Shown here piece after piece: positions 7,915 to 17,923 of a DNA stretch of 64,000 nucleotides (the first letter of the stretch is position 1; each line of letters opens with the position of its first letter). Below the pieces are notes generated by a model. It was not told where the DNA came from. It worked only from the letters and a program-made list of their open reading frames with translations, and searched no databases. The translations under genes were made by a program, and so were the position numbers. This DNA comes from Magnetospira sp. QH-2 (GTDB lineage Bacteria > Pseudomonadota > Alphaproteobacteria > Rhodospirillales > Magnetospiraceae). The DNA is taken from assembly GCF_000968135.1 (NCBI RefSeq), contig NZ_FO538765.1, positions 2,492,001 through 2,556,000 of the forward strand, in the 5' to 3' direction.

Positions 7915-10900
7915 TTAAAGGCCCTTCCCTTCGATGCGCCGGGCAAAGGCGCAATTCATCGGCGTTCCGTCAATCATAATGATATTGGCGGCCACCTCCA
8001 CCGGGACCAGACTCCCATCCCGAGCTTTATGATGGGACTGGAATACCAAGGTCCCTTTTTCCGATAGATCCGCCCAATGCTTTTTCCAGGACTCTCCGGT
8101 CCATTCGGTCGAGCTGATATCGGCAACCTTGAGACCGATCAGTTCCTCGCGCTCATACCCCAGATTGCTGCTGGCCATTTCGTTGACATCAAGGATGGTT
8201 GAATCCTCGTCGATCAGGAAGAACGCCTCGGGCGCCCTTTCCATCGCCGCCCGAGAAATCTTCAAGGAATGCTCAAATTTGTGGCGCTCGGTCATATCGT
8301 CAATGACCTTGATGATCGACGAGGGCTCTCCGTGGTCATCACGGACCAGCGACACCGACACATCGGCCCAGATGATCGAGCCATCCTTTGTCAGATAGCG
8401 CTTCTCGGTTTCGTAATGGTCCCTTTCGCCACGTACCAGCTGATCAAAAGGATCCATGTCGTTTTCAAGGTCGTCTGGGTAGGTAATATCCCGGATGGCC
8501 AGGTGCGCCATTTCGTTGTCTGAATATCCCAATAGGCCCCGAAGCGTCCGATTGGTCAGGATGGGACGCCCTTCCATGTCCAACTGCAAGATGCCGATAG
8601 GCGATGAATCGAAGATGACCCGGAATCGGGCTTCGCTGGCCCGCAGGTTCTCTTCGGTCTGGCGCCGCTCGGTAACATCCCGGACCACACCGTACATTTT
8701 GAACGCATTGCCGTCTTCATCGCGGACCACCGCGCCGGTCTCAGACATCCAGCGAACTGTCTTGCCATCGGGATAAAGGATCCGATGTTCGATGTTGTAG
8801 TCTGAATTTCCCTTTACCGCACTGGCAACGGAGGATTGCACGAAGTTCCGATCCTCGGGATGGATGGTATTAAGAAAGGCGTCGTAGTTCCCTGGGAACT
8901 GGCCCTTCTTATAGCCAAACATGGTTTCGATGTTGGCCGACCAGTAAAGGTCGTTGTTCTCAACGTTCCATTCCCAAGCGCCGATGTTGGACGCGAGCTG
9001 AGCCAATTCGTACCGGCGGGTGGTCTCGCGCAGGGTGTTTTGGATTTTCTTCAGGTCATCAATCTCGTTGAGTACGATGACCACGCCCGCGCGCACGTGG
9101 TTGCTGATCTGATAAGGCAGCACCCGCAATTGGAACCATTCTTCGGTCTCGGTCATCACCTCGCGGGAGACCTGCTCTCCACCGTCGTTGACCCGCTGAG
9201 CGTATTCCAACAGATCGCAATCTCGCAGCCGATGAGACAAATGACCAAAGGGTCGTCCGGTATCCGTGTCCAAGACATTGATCACCCGGGAGGCGCTGGC
9301 GGTAAACCGGCGCACATCCAAGTTCTCGTCCAGGAAAATCGAGATAACCTTTGTACTATCGACAAAATTATCCAGATCACTGGTCAGTTCGCTGAGTTCG
9401 GTGATCTTGCTCTGATACTCGGCGTTGACCGTGATCAACTCTTCATTGACCGATTGCAGTTCCTCGTTGGTACTTTGCAGTTCCTCGTTGGAAGCGACCA
9501 GTTCTTCGTTGGTGGCCTGCAGTTCCTCGTTGGAGGTTTCCAGTTCCTCGATGGATGCCTGCAGGTTTTCCCGGGTGAACTGTAGTTCCTGTTCCAAATC
9601 GGCGATGCGTTGCTCGGCTTCACGGGACACGTCGTAGGTACTGGACTCGGCCTGTGGCAGGCGCGGGGTGGTATCCTTGGCTTCACTGAGCATAACCACC
9701 GCCAGACGGTCCTTGCCACGCTGTTCGGGCAAGGGCTTGACGCGCGCGTTGACAGTGACCTTTTCGCCAGCCGTATTGGTGATCCGCATGTTGGTGAACG
9801 AGACTTCCTTGCCCGAGTTGAAGCTCTTTGACAATCCGGTGGATAGCGGAATGGCCAACTCGCGCACCACGGCCTTGGTCACGTCATTGACCATCTTGCC
9901 GGATGGGAAAACCAGGAAGTGGCGGGTATCGCCGATGACATGAACGATTTCCTGGCGGTCATTGACCACGATCATGAACGGCAGGTCTTCTTCGGCCAAG
10001 GCTTCCAGCAATCGACCGAGCGTGCGTTCCTCCTCGTAAGCCTGTTGTGCCGACGAATGAGCGGTGGCGGGGCGTGGGAAGGATGGCGGACGGTATTGGC
10101 CGGTGATGCTGAACCGATCCGAAGAGATCAGAGATTTGCGGCTGCCTTTGGAGCGGAAGATTTTCCAGCGATTGCTCACCGGCTCGAAATAGATTTCAGC
10201 CTCGCCGATGGATTCACTGGTCCCGAGCACCAAAATACCATTGGGCTTGAGAGAAAAATTCATCGATTCCATGACTTTGTGCTGCAAGACCTGTTGCAAA
10301 TAGATGAGCAGGTTGCGGCAGCTGATGATATCGATGTTGGTGAACGGCGGGTCTTTGATCAGGTTATGCTTGGCAAACACCACCATCTCGCGGATCTGTC
10401 GCACGATGCGGTAGTCGTCACCTTTGCGGAAAAAATACTTGCTAAGCAACGCCGGGGGGATATCCGCCGAAACGCCTTCGGAAAACACCCCGGTGGACGC
10501 GCGCATGATGGCGTCTTGATCCACATCGGTGGCGAAGATCTTCACATCGACGGACTTGCCGATGTTCTCCATCACCTCGCGGAATGCGATGGCATAGGTA
10601 TAGGCCTCTTCGCCCGTGGAACAGCCAGCCACCCAGACCCGCAGTTCTCGCCCTTGGGCCTCTTCGAGCATCTCTGGCAGAAATTTCTCGCGCAACAGAT
10701 CGAACACATCCGGGTCGCGGAAGAAATTGGTCACGCCAATCAATAGTTCCTGATACAGCGCCCCTTGCTCGGTCTTGTTCAATTCCAAGAAGCGCACATA
10801 GTCGTCCAGGCTTTCAACCTGATTGACCGTCATGCGGCGTTCGATGCGGCGTACCACTGTATTGGGCTTGTAGAAAGTGAAGTCGATCTTCGAGCGTTCC

Positions 10901-11610
10901 CGCAACAGGGAAAAGATTCGGGTCAGTCCGGTTTTGTCTTCGAGCAGTCCACTGTCCCGGGCCTCGCGCGTCGAGATCGGGTGTTTGACATAGGCCATCA
11001 ACTGGCTCGGCATGTCTTCCGGCGGCAAAATGAAATCAGGCAGCCCTCCGGCGATGACGCTCTTGGGCATGCTGTCGAATTTGGCCGTGGCTTCGTCCTG
11101 GACCATGACCATGCCGCCCAGTTCCTTGATCATGCGGCAGCCCCGGGTTCCGTCACTGCCGGTCCCAGAGAGAATAATGGCGATGGCCTTGTTTTCCTGA
11201 TCTTCGGCCAAACTGTTGAGGAAGATGTCGATGGGCAGATTGACCGTGGTCGGACTGCGATCCTGATCCATCAGCAAAAGCTTGCCGTGGAAGATCTTCA
11301 GGTTCTTTTTCGGCGGAATCAGGTAAATGCAATTGGGCTCCACCGCCATCTCGTTTTCCGCCCTGTAGACGGGGATGGTGGTCATCTTGGCCACCAACTC
11401 GGCCATCAAGCTTTTGTAGTCCGGTGACAAGTGTTGCACGACGATAAAGGAAAGCCCCGAATCCGGGTCCATACCCTTGAACAGGCTTTGAATGGCTTCC
11501 AAACCACCAGCCGAGGCCCCAATCCCCACATAATGGGTTGGTTTCTGCTTCTCGGGCGTCGTGACGTCATCGGGTTGCGAGGATCCGACAACCTTTAGGT
11601 TGCGTACCAT
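7915..11610 (-). CDS. CheB-CheR-PAS fusion protein
   Basis: A 1231-residue fusion. The N-terminal CheB methylesterase domain (about 24-205) shows the catalytic Ser in GIGASAGG (Ser33), the His in VVQHLSP and the Asp in SGTGSDGT. A CheR methyltransferase domain follows (about 215-490) with [14 protein letters not shown] and [10 protein letters not shown] coiled coil at about 660-740 repeats SNEELQ-type heptads, then about four PAS domains run to the end. There is no kinase or receiver domain. Such fusions are known outside chemotaxis clusters and are thought to signal through PAS and partner kinases. Here no chemoreceptor or CheA is nearby, and a PAS kinase follows immediately. Confidence 0.95.
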   Translation of the reverse strand: MVRNLKVVGSSQPDDVTTPEKQKPTHYVGIGASAGGLEAIQSLFKGMDPDSGLSFIVVQHLSPDYKSLMAELVAKMTTIPVYRAENEMAVEPNCIYLIPPKKNLKIFHGKLLLMDQDRSPTTVNLPIDIFLNSLAEDQENKAIAIILSGTGSDGTRGCRMIKELGGMVMVQDEATAKFDSMPKSVIAGGLPDFILPPEDMPSQLMAYVKHPISTREARDSGLLEDKTGLTRIFSLLRERSKIDFTFYKPNTVVRRIERRMTVNQVESLDDYVRFLELNKTEQGALYQELLIGVTNFFRDPDVFDLLREKFLPEMLEEAQGRELRVWVAGCSTGEEAYTYAIAFREVMENIGKSVDVKIFATDVDQDAIMRASTGVFSEGVSADIPPALLSKYFFRKGDDYRIVRQIREMVVFAKHNLIKDPPFTNIDIISCRNLLIYLQQVLQHKVMESMNFSLKPNGILVLGTSESIGEAEIYFEPVSNRWKIFRSKGSRKSLISSDRFSITGQYRPPSFPRPATAHSSAQQAYEEERTLGRLLEALAEEDLPFMIVVNDRQEIVHVIGDTRHFLVFPSGKMVNDVTKAVVRELAIPLSTGLSKSFNSGKEVSFTNMRITNTAGEKVTVNARVKPLPEQRGKDRLAVVMLSEAKDTTPRLPQAESSTYDVSREAEQRIADLEQELQFTRENLQASIEELETSNEELQATNEELVASNEELQSTNEELQSVNEELITVNAEYQSKITELSELTSDLDNFVDSTKVISIFLDENLDVRRFTASASRVINVLDTDTGRPFGHLSHRLRDCDLLEYAQRVNDGGEQVSREVMTETEEWFQLRVLPYQISNHVRAGVVIVLNEIDDLKKIQNTLRETTRRYELAQLASNIGAWEWNVENNDLYWSANIETMFGYKKGQFPGNYDAFLNTIHPEDRNFVQSSVASAVKGNSDYNIEHRILYPDGKTVRWMSETGAVVRDEDGNAFKMYGVVRDVTERRQTEENLRASEARFRVIFDSSPIGILQLDMEGRPILTNRTLRGLLGYSDNEMAHLAIRDITYPDDLENDMDPFDQLVRGERDHYETEKRYLTKDGSIIWADVSVSLVRDDHGEPSSIIKVIDDMTERHKFEHSLKISRAAMERAPEAFFLIDEDSTILDVNEMASSNLGYEREELIGLKVADISSTEWTGESWKKHWADLSEKGTLVFQSHHKARDGSLVPVEVAANIIMIDGTPMNCAFARRIEGKGL

Positions 11611-11743
11611 AACTCAGTTTTCCTGCTGCTCTTGGAAACAGAGGGGATTGTAACGTATTTCTCACGAAATCTGCGATTTAATTTAACCGGCACTTTGGTA
11701 CCAAACCTCTGGCTTCACAAGCTTTTTTCCCATGAATACACCG

Positions 11744-12562
11744 TCAAAAATAGTTCAACCCGAGGGAAGTACGGAATTGACAGACATAATTCATGGAGTT
11801 GGTGGCGTCATCAATGATAGAGGCAACTTCCAGGTGAGCGGGCACCGTCTCGCCATTTTGCTTTTTCATCCAGATCTCCCCCTGCCATTTCCCGGTTTTC
11901 GCCACCGCCGACCAGATGGTTTCCCGGAACGCCGCATCGTCGTACATCAAGATGAATAGGTCCAAAGACCGCCCCAGACAGGATGCCTCGCCGTGGCCGC
12001 TGGAAAGGGTAAAGGCCCGGTTGACATAGCTTATGTGCAGATCGCTATCGGTGACCACCACGCTGAATCCGGAACGGTCCAGCACCTTGCCCAGAAGCTT
12101 CAGCTTGGCTTCATCGGCCTTGGCTGCCTCGCGGGCCTCGACCAACTCTCGCTCGGCCCTCTCCCGGTCACGAATCAGGTCTTGCCGTTCGAGGATTTTC
12201 TTGACGCTGGCGATCAACCGGTAAGCCACCTGACGGCTGGTTTTGACGAGATAGTCCGTGGCCCCCAGTTTCATGGCCGCGACGGCGGTGTCTTCGTTGC
12301 CCTGTCCGGTCATCATGATGATGGGGCAAAATTCCCGATCCGGGCGCGCGGCCAAGAGCTCCAGGACCGCCAACCCGTCGATCTCGGGCAAACGGTAATC
12401 CAGCAACGCACAGTCGAAGTCGTTATTGGCCAGGGCTTCCAATCCCGCGGTTCCATTGGTTTCCTCGCGGATCTCCAAGTCTTCCCAGTCGACAGATTCC
12501 AAGGCCCGGCGCAAGGATTCCCGGTCAACTTCGTCGTCGTCGATGATCAGAATTTTGGGCAT
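11744..12562 (-). CDS. response regulator with receiver and PAS domains
   Basis: A 272-residue protein. The receiver (about 1-120) has the acidic pair IIDDDEVD, the phospho-acceptor Asp in ALLDYRLP, and the conserved Lys in LVKTSR. After a short helical linker a PAS domain (about 150-265) contains VVVTDSDLHISYVNRAF. There is no DNA-binding, kinase or cyclase output, so it probably works by protein contact. It starts six bases after the end of the upstream receiver gene on the same strand. About 130 bases separate it from the CheB-CheR fusion. Confidence 0.92.
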   Translation of the reverse strand: MPKILIIDDDEVDRESLRRALESVDWEDLEIREETNGTAGLEALANNDFDCALLDYRLPEIDGLAVLELLAARPDREFCPIIMMTGQGNEDTAVAAMKLGATDYLVKTSRQVAYRLIASVKKILERQDLIRDRERAERELVEAREAAKADEAKLKLLGKVLDRSGFSVVVTDSDLHISYVNRAFTLSSGHGEASCLGRSLDLFILMYDDAAFRETIWSAVAKTGKWQGEIWMKKQNGETVPAHLEVASIIDDATNSMNYVCQFRTSLGLNYF

Positions 12563-12568
12563 GTGACG

Positions 12569-13000
12569 CTACTCGCAGGGCAATTCGACCACGCGCCAAT
12601 AATGGTCGAGCATGGTGACTGTTTCCAGAAATCCAATTCCGGCGCGGCTCTTGACGATATAGCCGGCGATATTCTGGTCGTAGGCCCGCGCCCTGTCCTC
12701 GTCGGTGGCAGAGGTGGTCAGCATGAAGACCACCGACTGCTTCAAGTCAGGATCGGCGCGCAGGGCCTCAAGGAACTCAAACCCGTTCATGCGCGGCATA
12801 TTGATGTCCAGCAGAATCAGATAGGGCCGATCCAACATCACTTGGCCGTTTGTCCCGCGCAGGATCTCTAGCCCTTCCACTCCATCGCGGGCGACGCGGA
12901 CCGGATTGGCGATCTTGTGTTCGGCAAAGGCCCTTTTGACCCCTTCCACGTCCACTTCGTCGTCGTCCACCAAGAGCACGGTTACCGTTGCGGGGATCAT
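12569..13000 (-). CDS. single-domain response regulator, Rcp1-like
   Basis: A 143-residue CheY-like receiver with LLVDDDEVDVEG, the phospho-acceptor in ILLDINMPRMNG, the Thr/Ser in MLTTSAT and Lys in IVKSR. The spacing and the C-terminal helix resemble Rcp1-type receivers that take phosphate from phytochrome-like kinases. The chosen ATG overlaps the stop of the upstream kinase in the sequence ATGA, with GGAG 9 bases upstream. A longer ORF reading into the kinase gene was rejected. It is the likely direct partner of that kinase. Confidence 0.93.
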   Translation of the reverse strand: MIPATVTVLLVDDDEVDVEGVKRAFAEHKIANPVRVARDGVEGLEILRGTNGQVMLDRPYLILLDINMPRMNGFEFLEALRADPDLKQSVVFMLTTSATDEDRARAYDQNIAGYIVKSRAGIGFLETVTMLDHYWRVVELPCE

Positions 13001-14316
13001 GCCTTTTTCTCCGGTTGTTTTGGCCATGTGAAACGGAATGTCGCCCCCCGCCTCACATCCGGGTCGGATTCCATCCAAACCCGGCCACCATGCAACTCCA
13101 CCGCTCTTTTGATCAAGGCCAAACCCATGCCACTGCCCTCCACTTCGTCGCGGGGCTTGAGAGTTTGGAAAATTTCGAACAGGCGGCCTTGGAATTCCCT
13201 TGGAATTCCCGGCCCATCGTCGGCCACCGAAAACTCGTAAAACCAGCCCGCATCCCGGACACCGATATGGATTTCGGCCTGTTCTTGGTCATGGTGCTTG
13301 AGCGCATTGCCGATCAGATTTCGAAACACCAATTCCAACGGCACCCGGGGGGTACGCAAGACCGGCATGGTTTCGTCCACCGTTACCGTTGTTCCGGTTG
13401 ATGGTAAGGCCATGTCGAGAAGTCCCCTGACCATTCGCCCCGTATCCACCACCTCGGGTTCCTGATGCTGGCGACCAACCCGGGAGTACTCGAGCAGACC
13501 TTCGAGCAAGGCCTCCATCCGATCCGTCCGCCCTTTCAGCATCTCCATATGACGCCGATTCTCGTCGTTCAGGGAGTCTTTCAGGTCCTCGGCAAGCCAA
13601 TTGACCAGATTCTCGATCCCGCGCAACGGCGCCTTGAGATCGTGGGATGCCACATAGGCGAATTGTTCAAGGTCACGATTGGATTGCGCCAGATCATGTT
13701 CCATCAGCGTTCGGGCCGCTTCATGCTGCAACAGAAAGCCGAGCACCGCCGTGCCGATGATATTTGCCGCATAGATCTGCGGCCACAAATTGACAACGGC
13801 GTACCAAGCTTTGCCCTCGGGCAGCAGAAAAACCACTGGCATGGAAATCAAGGTCGCCAGAATGGCAAGCGCAATCAACATACCCACGCTGGGCATGGGT
13901 TTCCCAATGCGGCCCCGTCGATGGTAGGTCAACCATCCAATCGCGCCGAATACAAAGATATAGATGACACCGCCCGACATGCCCGCGCCGCCCAGCGAAA
14001 AGCGGGTCGCGGCGGCGGCGAGGGTCGTTACCACGGCGGCTACCGGCCCTCCAATGACTCCGGATAGCAGGATCGGCGCGCCTCGGGTGTCGGCAAAGAT
14101 TCCTTGCTCCAACTTGAACGGCAGCAACATGAGCAAAGCGGCGGTGAGCCCGAAAACCAGACCAATGCCGAGCGCCCGGCGCAGCGGCACGCTCTCTTGC
14201 AGAAAGAACCGCCATCGTCCGAATATGGAGATCGTCCAGGCAAGCAGGGACAGCAGCCCAAGATTGGTGATCAAGGCAATATACGACTGCCCAATGCTCT
14301 CGGCGATCAGTGACAT
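12997..14316 (-). CDS. membrane sensor histidine kinase with 5TM (LytS-like) domain
   Basis: A 439-residue kinase. The first ~190 residues are very hydrophobic, with about six membrane segments, and contain a conserved-looking FADTRGAPILLSGVIGGP stretch typical of the 5TMR/LytS-type sensor domain. Then come a HisKA domain with His in VASHDLKAP (near residue 220) and a HATPase domain with NLIGNALKH, DDGPGIP and GSGMGLAL. The start at 14316 (MSLIAES) has AAAGGG upstream; a GTG five codons earlier is possible. It heads the minus-strand signalling cluster, and its stop overlaps the start of the Rcp1-like receiver. Confidence 0.92.
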   Translation of the reverse strand: MSLIAESIGQSYIALITNLGLLSLLAWTISIFGRWRFFLQESVPLRRALGIGLVFGLTAALLMLLPFKLEQGIFADTRGAPILLSGVIGGPVAAVVTTLAAAATRFSLGGAGMSGGVIYIFVFGAIGWLTYHRRGRIGKPMPSVGMLIALAILATLISMPVVFLLPEGKAWYAVVNLWPQIYAANIIGTAVLGFLLQHEAARTLMEHDLAQSNRDLEQFAYVASHDLKAPLRGIENLVNWLAEDLKDSLNDENRRHMEMLKGRTDRMEALLEGLLEYSRVGRQHQEPEVVDTGRMVRGLLDMALPSTGTTVTVDETMPVLRTPRVPLELVFRNLIGNALKHHDQEQAEIHIGVRDAGWFYEFSVADDGPGIPREFQGRLFEIFQTLKPRDEVEGSGMGLALIKRAVELHGGRVWMESDPDVRRGATFRFTWPKQPEKKA

Positions 14317-14440
14317 GGCATCCCTTTCCACGAGCGCGCGAGCCTCCCCTATTGGGTCGCCTCACTCATCCGTATGGAGACACTATCAGGTCTTCCAAAA
14401 AGCTGAACCGATTTCGTTGCCAAAGCGATCCTGATCGGAA

Positions 14441-14485
14441 AGAAAAAGCCGCCGTGAGTCGACCTTAGGTCCTGTCACGGCGGCT
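14441..14485 (-). terminator. rho-independent terminator of prpE
   Basis: A 10-bp perfect stem GCCGCCGTGA / TCACGGCGGC (14448-14457 and 14475-14484) with a 17-base loop. On the minus strand it is followed by TTTTTCTTT. It lies just beyond the propionyl-CoA synthetase stop. Confidence 0.85.
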
Positions 14486-14491
14486 CGTTAT

Positions 14492-16399
14492 TCAGCCATT
14501 GCGGGCTTTGGCATAGCCCACACCTTCCAGGCTTTCCTCAATCTCTTCGAGAATCACCGGGTCGTCGATGGTCGCCGGGATCTTGAACTCTTGGCAATCG
14601 GCAATCTTCTGCATGGTGCCACGCAATATCTTGCCCGACCGGGTCTTGGGCAGGCGCTTGACCACCGTGGCGGTCTTGAAGGCCGCTACCGGACCGATCT
14701 TCTCGCGGACCATGCGCACCACTTCCTTGACGATCTCTTCGTCCGGGCGATCCACGCCGGCCTTGAGTACCAAGAATCCCAGCGGTAGTTGGCCCTTGAG
14801 CTGATCCGCCACGCCGATGACCGCGCATTCGGCCACGTCCGGGTGATGGGCCAGCACTTCTTCCATGCCGCCGGTGGACAGCCGGTGTCCGGCCACGTTG
14901 ATGATGTCATCGGTGCGGGCCATGATGTAGACGTAGCCGTCCTCATCGATAAAACCCGCGTCGGCGGTCTTGTAATAGCCCGGGAAGTCTTCCAGATAGG
15001 CTTCCTTAAAACGCGCCTCGGCGTTCCAAAGAGTTGGCAAGGTGCCCGGGGGCAGTGGCAGCTTGACCACGATGGAGCCGATATCTCCCGGACCCACCGG
15101 ATTCAATTCGTCATCCAGTACCTGCACGTTCCAGCCCGGCACCGCCTTGGTGGGCGAGCCCGCCTTGACCGGGAATTCATGCAAGCCCATGCAGTTGGCG
15201 GCAATGGCCCAGCCGGTTTCGGTCTGCCACCAGTGATCGATTACCGGCACCTTCAGGGTATCGATGGCCCATTGCAGGGTATCAGGATCGGTCCGCTCAC
15301 CAGCCAGGAACAGGGTACGGAACCCGCTCATGTCGTACTGGCCGAGCAGTTCGGCGTTGGGATCGTCACGCTTGATGGCGCGGAAGGCCGTCGGCGCGGT
15401 GAACATCACCGAAACCTTGTGCTCGGCGATCACCCGCCAGAACACGCCCGCATCGGGGGTGCCCACGGGCTTGCCTTCAAACACCAAAGTCGTATTGCCA
15501 TTGAGCAGTGGCGCATAGCAGATATAGGAGTGACCAACCACCCAGCCCACATCGGAAGCGGCCCAATAGACTTCGCCCGGCTCCACGTTATAGACATTCT
15601 TCATGGTCCACTTGAGCGCCACGGCATGTCCGCCATTGTCGCGCACCACGCCCTTGGGCTGGCCGGTGGTCCCGGAAGTATAGAGGATATAAAGCGGGTC
15701 GGTGGCCGCCACCGGCACGCAGGCCGCCGGTTCCGCCGCCGCCGCCGCTTCGGCCCAATCGAAGTCCCGGCCTTCGATCAGATCGGCCACGGCTTGTTCC
15801 CGTTGCAAGATGAGTGTGGCGGAAGGTTTGCTGGTGGCCAGGCTGATCGCTTCGTCGAGCAGCGGCTTGTAGGCGATGACACGCCCCGGCTCGATGCCGC
15901 AGGAAGCGGAAACAATCGCCTTGGGTTGGGCATCATCAATGCGAACGGCCAGTTCATTGGCCGCGAAACCACCAAACACGACCGAATGCACCGCGCCCAG
16001 ACGGGCACAGGCCAACATGCCCACCAGGGCCTCGGGGACCATGGGCATATAGATCAACACCCGGTCGCCCTTGTTTACTCCGCGATCCCGCAAGGCACCC
16101 GCGAAGGCCGCCACTTGGTTTTGCAGTTCGGCATAAGTGATGGTGCGTTTGGTATCGGTGATGGGGCTGTCGTAAATGATCGCCGCCTGTTCGCCCCGAC
16201 CTTCCTCGACATGGCGATCGACAGCGTTGTAGCAGGTATTCATCTCACCGCCAGCGAACCAGCGGTACATCGGGGCATTGCTGTCATCGAGCACACGATC
16301 CCACTTCTTGGTCCAGACGATCTCTTCCGCCGCTTTACCCCAGAATCCTTCCGGGTCTTCCAGCGACTGTTGATAGGCCAGATCATAGGCGTTGCTCAT
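14492..16399 (-). CDS. prpE: propionyl-CoA synthetase (acyl-CoA ligase)
   Basis: A 635-residue AMP-forming acyl-CoA synthetase that activates propionate (and probably acetate) with ATP and CoA. The core motif YTSGTTGQPKGVVRD, the WWQTETG segment and the C-terminal catalytic Lys in KTRSGKILRGT are all present. Length and the early YQQSLEDPEGFWGKAA region fit PrpE better than acetyl-CoA synthetase, but substrate choice is inferred. It is a single-gene unit with its own terminator. No methylcitrate-cycle genes are in the window, so propionate may enter through another route elsewhere in the genome. Confidence 0.92.
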   Translation of the reverse strand: MSNAYDLAYQQSLEDPEGFWGKAAEEIVWTKKWDRVLDDSNAPMYRWFAGGEMNTCYNAVDRHVEEGRGEQAAIIYDSPITDTKRTITYAELQNQVAAFAGALRDRGVNKGDRVLIYMPMVPEALVGMLACARLGAVHSVVFGGFAANELAVRIDDAQPKAIVSASCGIEPGRVIAYKPLLDEAISLATSKPSATLILQREQAVADLIEGRDFDWAEAAAAAEPAACVPVAATDPLYILYTSGTTGQPKGVVRDNGGHAVALKWTMKNVYNVEPGEVYWAASDVGWVVGHSYICYAPLLNGNTTLVFEGKPVGTPDAGVFWRVIAEHKVSVMFTAPTAFRAIKRDDPNAELLGQYDMSGFRTLFLAGERTDPDTLQWAIDTLKVPVIDHWWQTETGWAIAANCMGLHEFPVKAGSPTKAVPGWNVQVLDDELNPVGPGDIGSIVVKLPLPPGTLPTLWNAEARFKEAYLEDFPGYYKTADAGFIDEDGYVYIMARTDDIINVAGHRLSTGGMEEVLAHHPDVAECAVIGVADQLKGQLPLGFLVLKAGVDRPDEEIVKEVVRMVREKIGPVAAFKTATVVKRLPKTRSGKILRGTMQKIADCQEFKIPATIDDPVILEEIEESLEGVGYAKARNG

Positions 16400-16593
16400 C
16401 AGTTCTCCCCTTTGTGTCTCGATTGATTCTACCTACTCCATTGGGCAGGATCCACCCTGCCCAAGGTGGGGAAGAATGCCCAAAAACGACCGATCATGCA
16501 AAGAAGATTTGTGACTCTTTTGTATTGCCACTGCGAAATCCATGGATTGGTATGTTATCCTGCGGCCTATTGGCGAGAGTCTTGGAGAATTTC

Positions 16594-17592
16594 ATGCGAT
16601 TGGTCTTTCTTTTCAGTCTGGTTGTGTTCGCTGGTGCGGCGAGCGTTGCGCAGGCCGAAGACGAGGCCGCTCTGGATGATCGCGGCACATTCACCATGGT
16701 CTTGGAAAACGATCTGTTCGGCGGCGGGACCGACCAGCATTACACCCATGGCACCCGCTTTGCCTGGCTATCCCCCGAAGGGGATGTGCCGCCAAAAGTG
16801 GAGGAATGGGCCAATCTGATGCCGCTGTTCGCCGAAGGAGGCAGCAAGCGCGTTTCCTATACCCTGGGACAAAACATCTATACCCCGAGCGATATCCGCA
16901 TTGCCCAGTTGATCCCCAATGAGCGCCCTTATGCGGGCTGGCTTTATGGCGGTGTCGGGCTGGCTTCGGACACCGGCAGGCGCCTGGACAACCTGCAACT
17001 GTCCATTGGCATGGTCGGACCGGCGGCCCTGGCCGGAGAGACTCAGGCTTTTGTGCATAACATTATCGATAGCCCCGATCCCAAGGGCTGGAGCCACCAG
17101 TTGCACAACGAACCGGGGATCGTGCTGACCTATGAGCGGCAATGGCGCAACTGGTACGAATTCGATTTCCTCGGATTGGAAGTGGATGCCACGCCCCGCG
17201 CCGGAGGCAGCTTGGGCAACATCTATACCCACGCCGAAGTCGGCCTAACCGCGCGTGTCGGCGATGATCTACCCTCGGACTACGGCCCGCCGCGGATCCG
17301 CCCCAGCCTGCCCGGATCCGACTTCTTCCTCCCCACCGAGGGTCTCGGCTGGTACTTATTCGCGGGAGTCGGTGGACGACTGGTGGGCCGCAACATTTTC
17401 CTGGATGGCAACAGCTTTCGCGGCAGCCATAGCGTCGACAAAGAACGCCTGGTTGGCGATCTGCAAGGGGGCTTGGCCGTCACCTGGGGCCGCGTGCGGG
17501 TCGCCTATACCCATATCATCCGGTCCAAGGAATACGTCGGCCAAGGGGCCATTGACCGCTTCGGGGCGTTGTCATTGTCGGTGCGCTTTTAG
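16594..17592 (+). CDS. LpxR-like outer-membrane lipid A deacylase (DUF2219)
   Basis: A 332-residue exported protein. It has an N-terminal signal peptide of about 21 residues ending AQA before EDEAAL. The mature N-terminus carries LENDLFGGGTDQHYTHG, the hallmark of the LpxR / DUF2219 outer-membrane beta-barrel family, and further on HQLHNEPGIVLTYERQW with the His and Glu region. The protein ends in LSLSVRF, a typical barrel C-terminus with final Phe. LpxR removes the 3'-acyloxyacyl chain from lipid A in Salmonella; the same activity is inferred. GGAG lies 7 bases ahead of the chosen ATG; the longer in-frame extension upstream lacks a signal peptide. Confidence 0.85.
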   Translation: MRLVFLFSLVVFAGAASVAQAEDEAALDDRGTFTMVLENDLFGGGTDQHYTHGTRFAWLSPEGDVPPKVEEWANLMPLFAEGGSKRVSYTLGQNIYTPSDIRIAQLIPNERPYAGWLYGGVGLASDTGRRLDNLQLSIGMVGPAALAGETQAFVHNIIDSPDPKGWSHQLHNEPGIVLTYERQWRNWYEFDFLGLEVDATPRAGGSLGNIYTHAEVGLTARVGDDLPSDYGPPRIRPSLPGSDFFLPTEGLGWYLFAGVGGRLVGRNIFLDGNSFRGSHSVDKERLVGDLQGGLAVTWGRVRVAYTHIIRSKEYVGQGAIDRFGALSLSVRF

Positions 17593-17652
17593 GCTTTCTG
17601 GCTATCGCCCAGCACCTTGAGGACAAGGATGATGGCTGATAAGCCTCGATTT

Positions 17653-17754
17653 TGTCATGTTTGTCCGGGCCCGATTGGACCCGACATGTCATGTTTGTCC
17701 GGGCCCGATTGGACCCGACATGTCATGTTTGTCCGGGCCCGATTGGACCCGACA
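17653..17754. repeat. three perfect tandem copies of a 34-bp palindromic unit
   Basis: The unit at 17653-17686, 17687-17720 and 17721-17754 is repeated without a single change. Each contains an imperfect hairpin, GGGCCC-GATT-GGACCC, followed by CGACATGTCATG. Perfect identity suggests recent expansion or homogenisation. A degenerate single copy lies at 1418-1445. Confidence 0.95.
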
Positions 17755-17802
17755 GGCGCCAACAGGCTGCTGAAAAAGTCCGATTTCGAGCCTGTGGCGA
17801 CA

Positions 17803-17888
17803 CATGCTTCGACAAGCTCAGCATGAGGACCTTTGAATTTTCAACATGTTAGCCTCACCCTGAGCTTGTCGAAGGGCGAGGCGGGCCG
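17803..17888. repeat. dispersed inverted-repeat element, copy B (inverted)
   Basis: Inverted arms CTTCGACAAGCTCA (17808-17821) and TGAGCTTGTCGAAG (17860-17873). The right flank GGGCGAGGCGGGCCG matches the left flank of the copy at 3100-3184 in reverse complement, so the two copies are in opposite orientation. The inner loop sequences differ. Confidence 0.8.
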
Positions 17889-17923
17889 TAGAACAACACT
17901 TTCTTAGCAGCCTGCGAAAAGCT

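Larger units (their letters stand above)
17593..17923. other. gene-free region packed with repeats
   Basis: Between the lipid A deacylase and the diguanylate cyclase, whose 3' ends face each other, no gene is visible. It holds three perfect tandem copies of a 34-base palindromic unit and, 48 bases further, the second copy of the dispersed inverted-repeat element. The rest is unremarkable. Confidence 0.8.

Noticed and set aside
14789-16426. A 545-codon plus-strand ORF opposite prpE
   Set aside because: It is the antisense of a clear propionyl-CoA synthetase, with no family match and no ribosome binding site.
17653-17754. CRISPR array
   Set aside because: The three units are directly adjacent with no spacers, and no cas genes are near.
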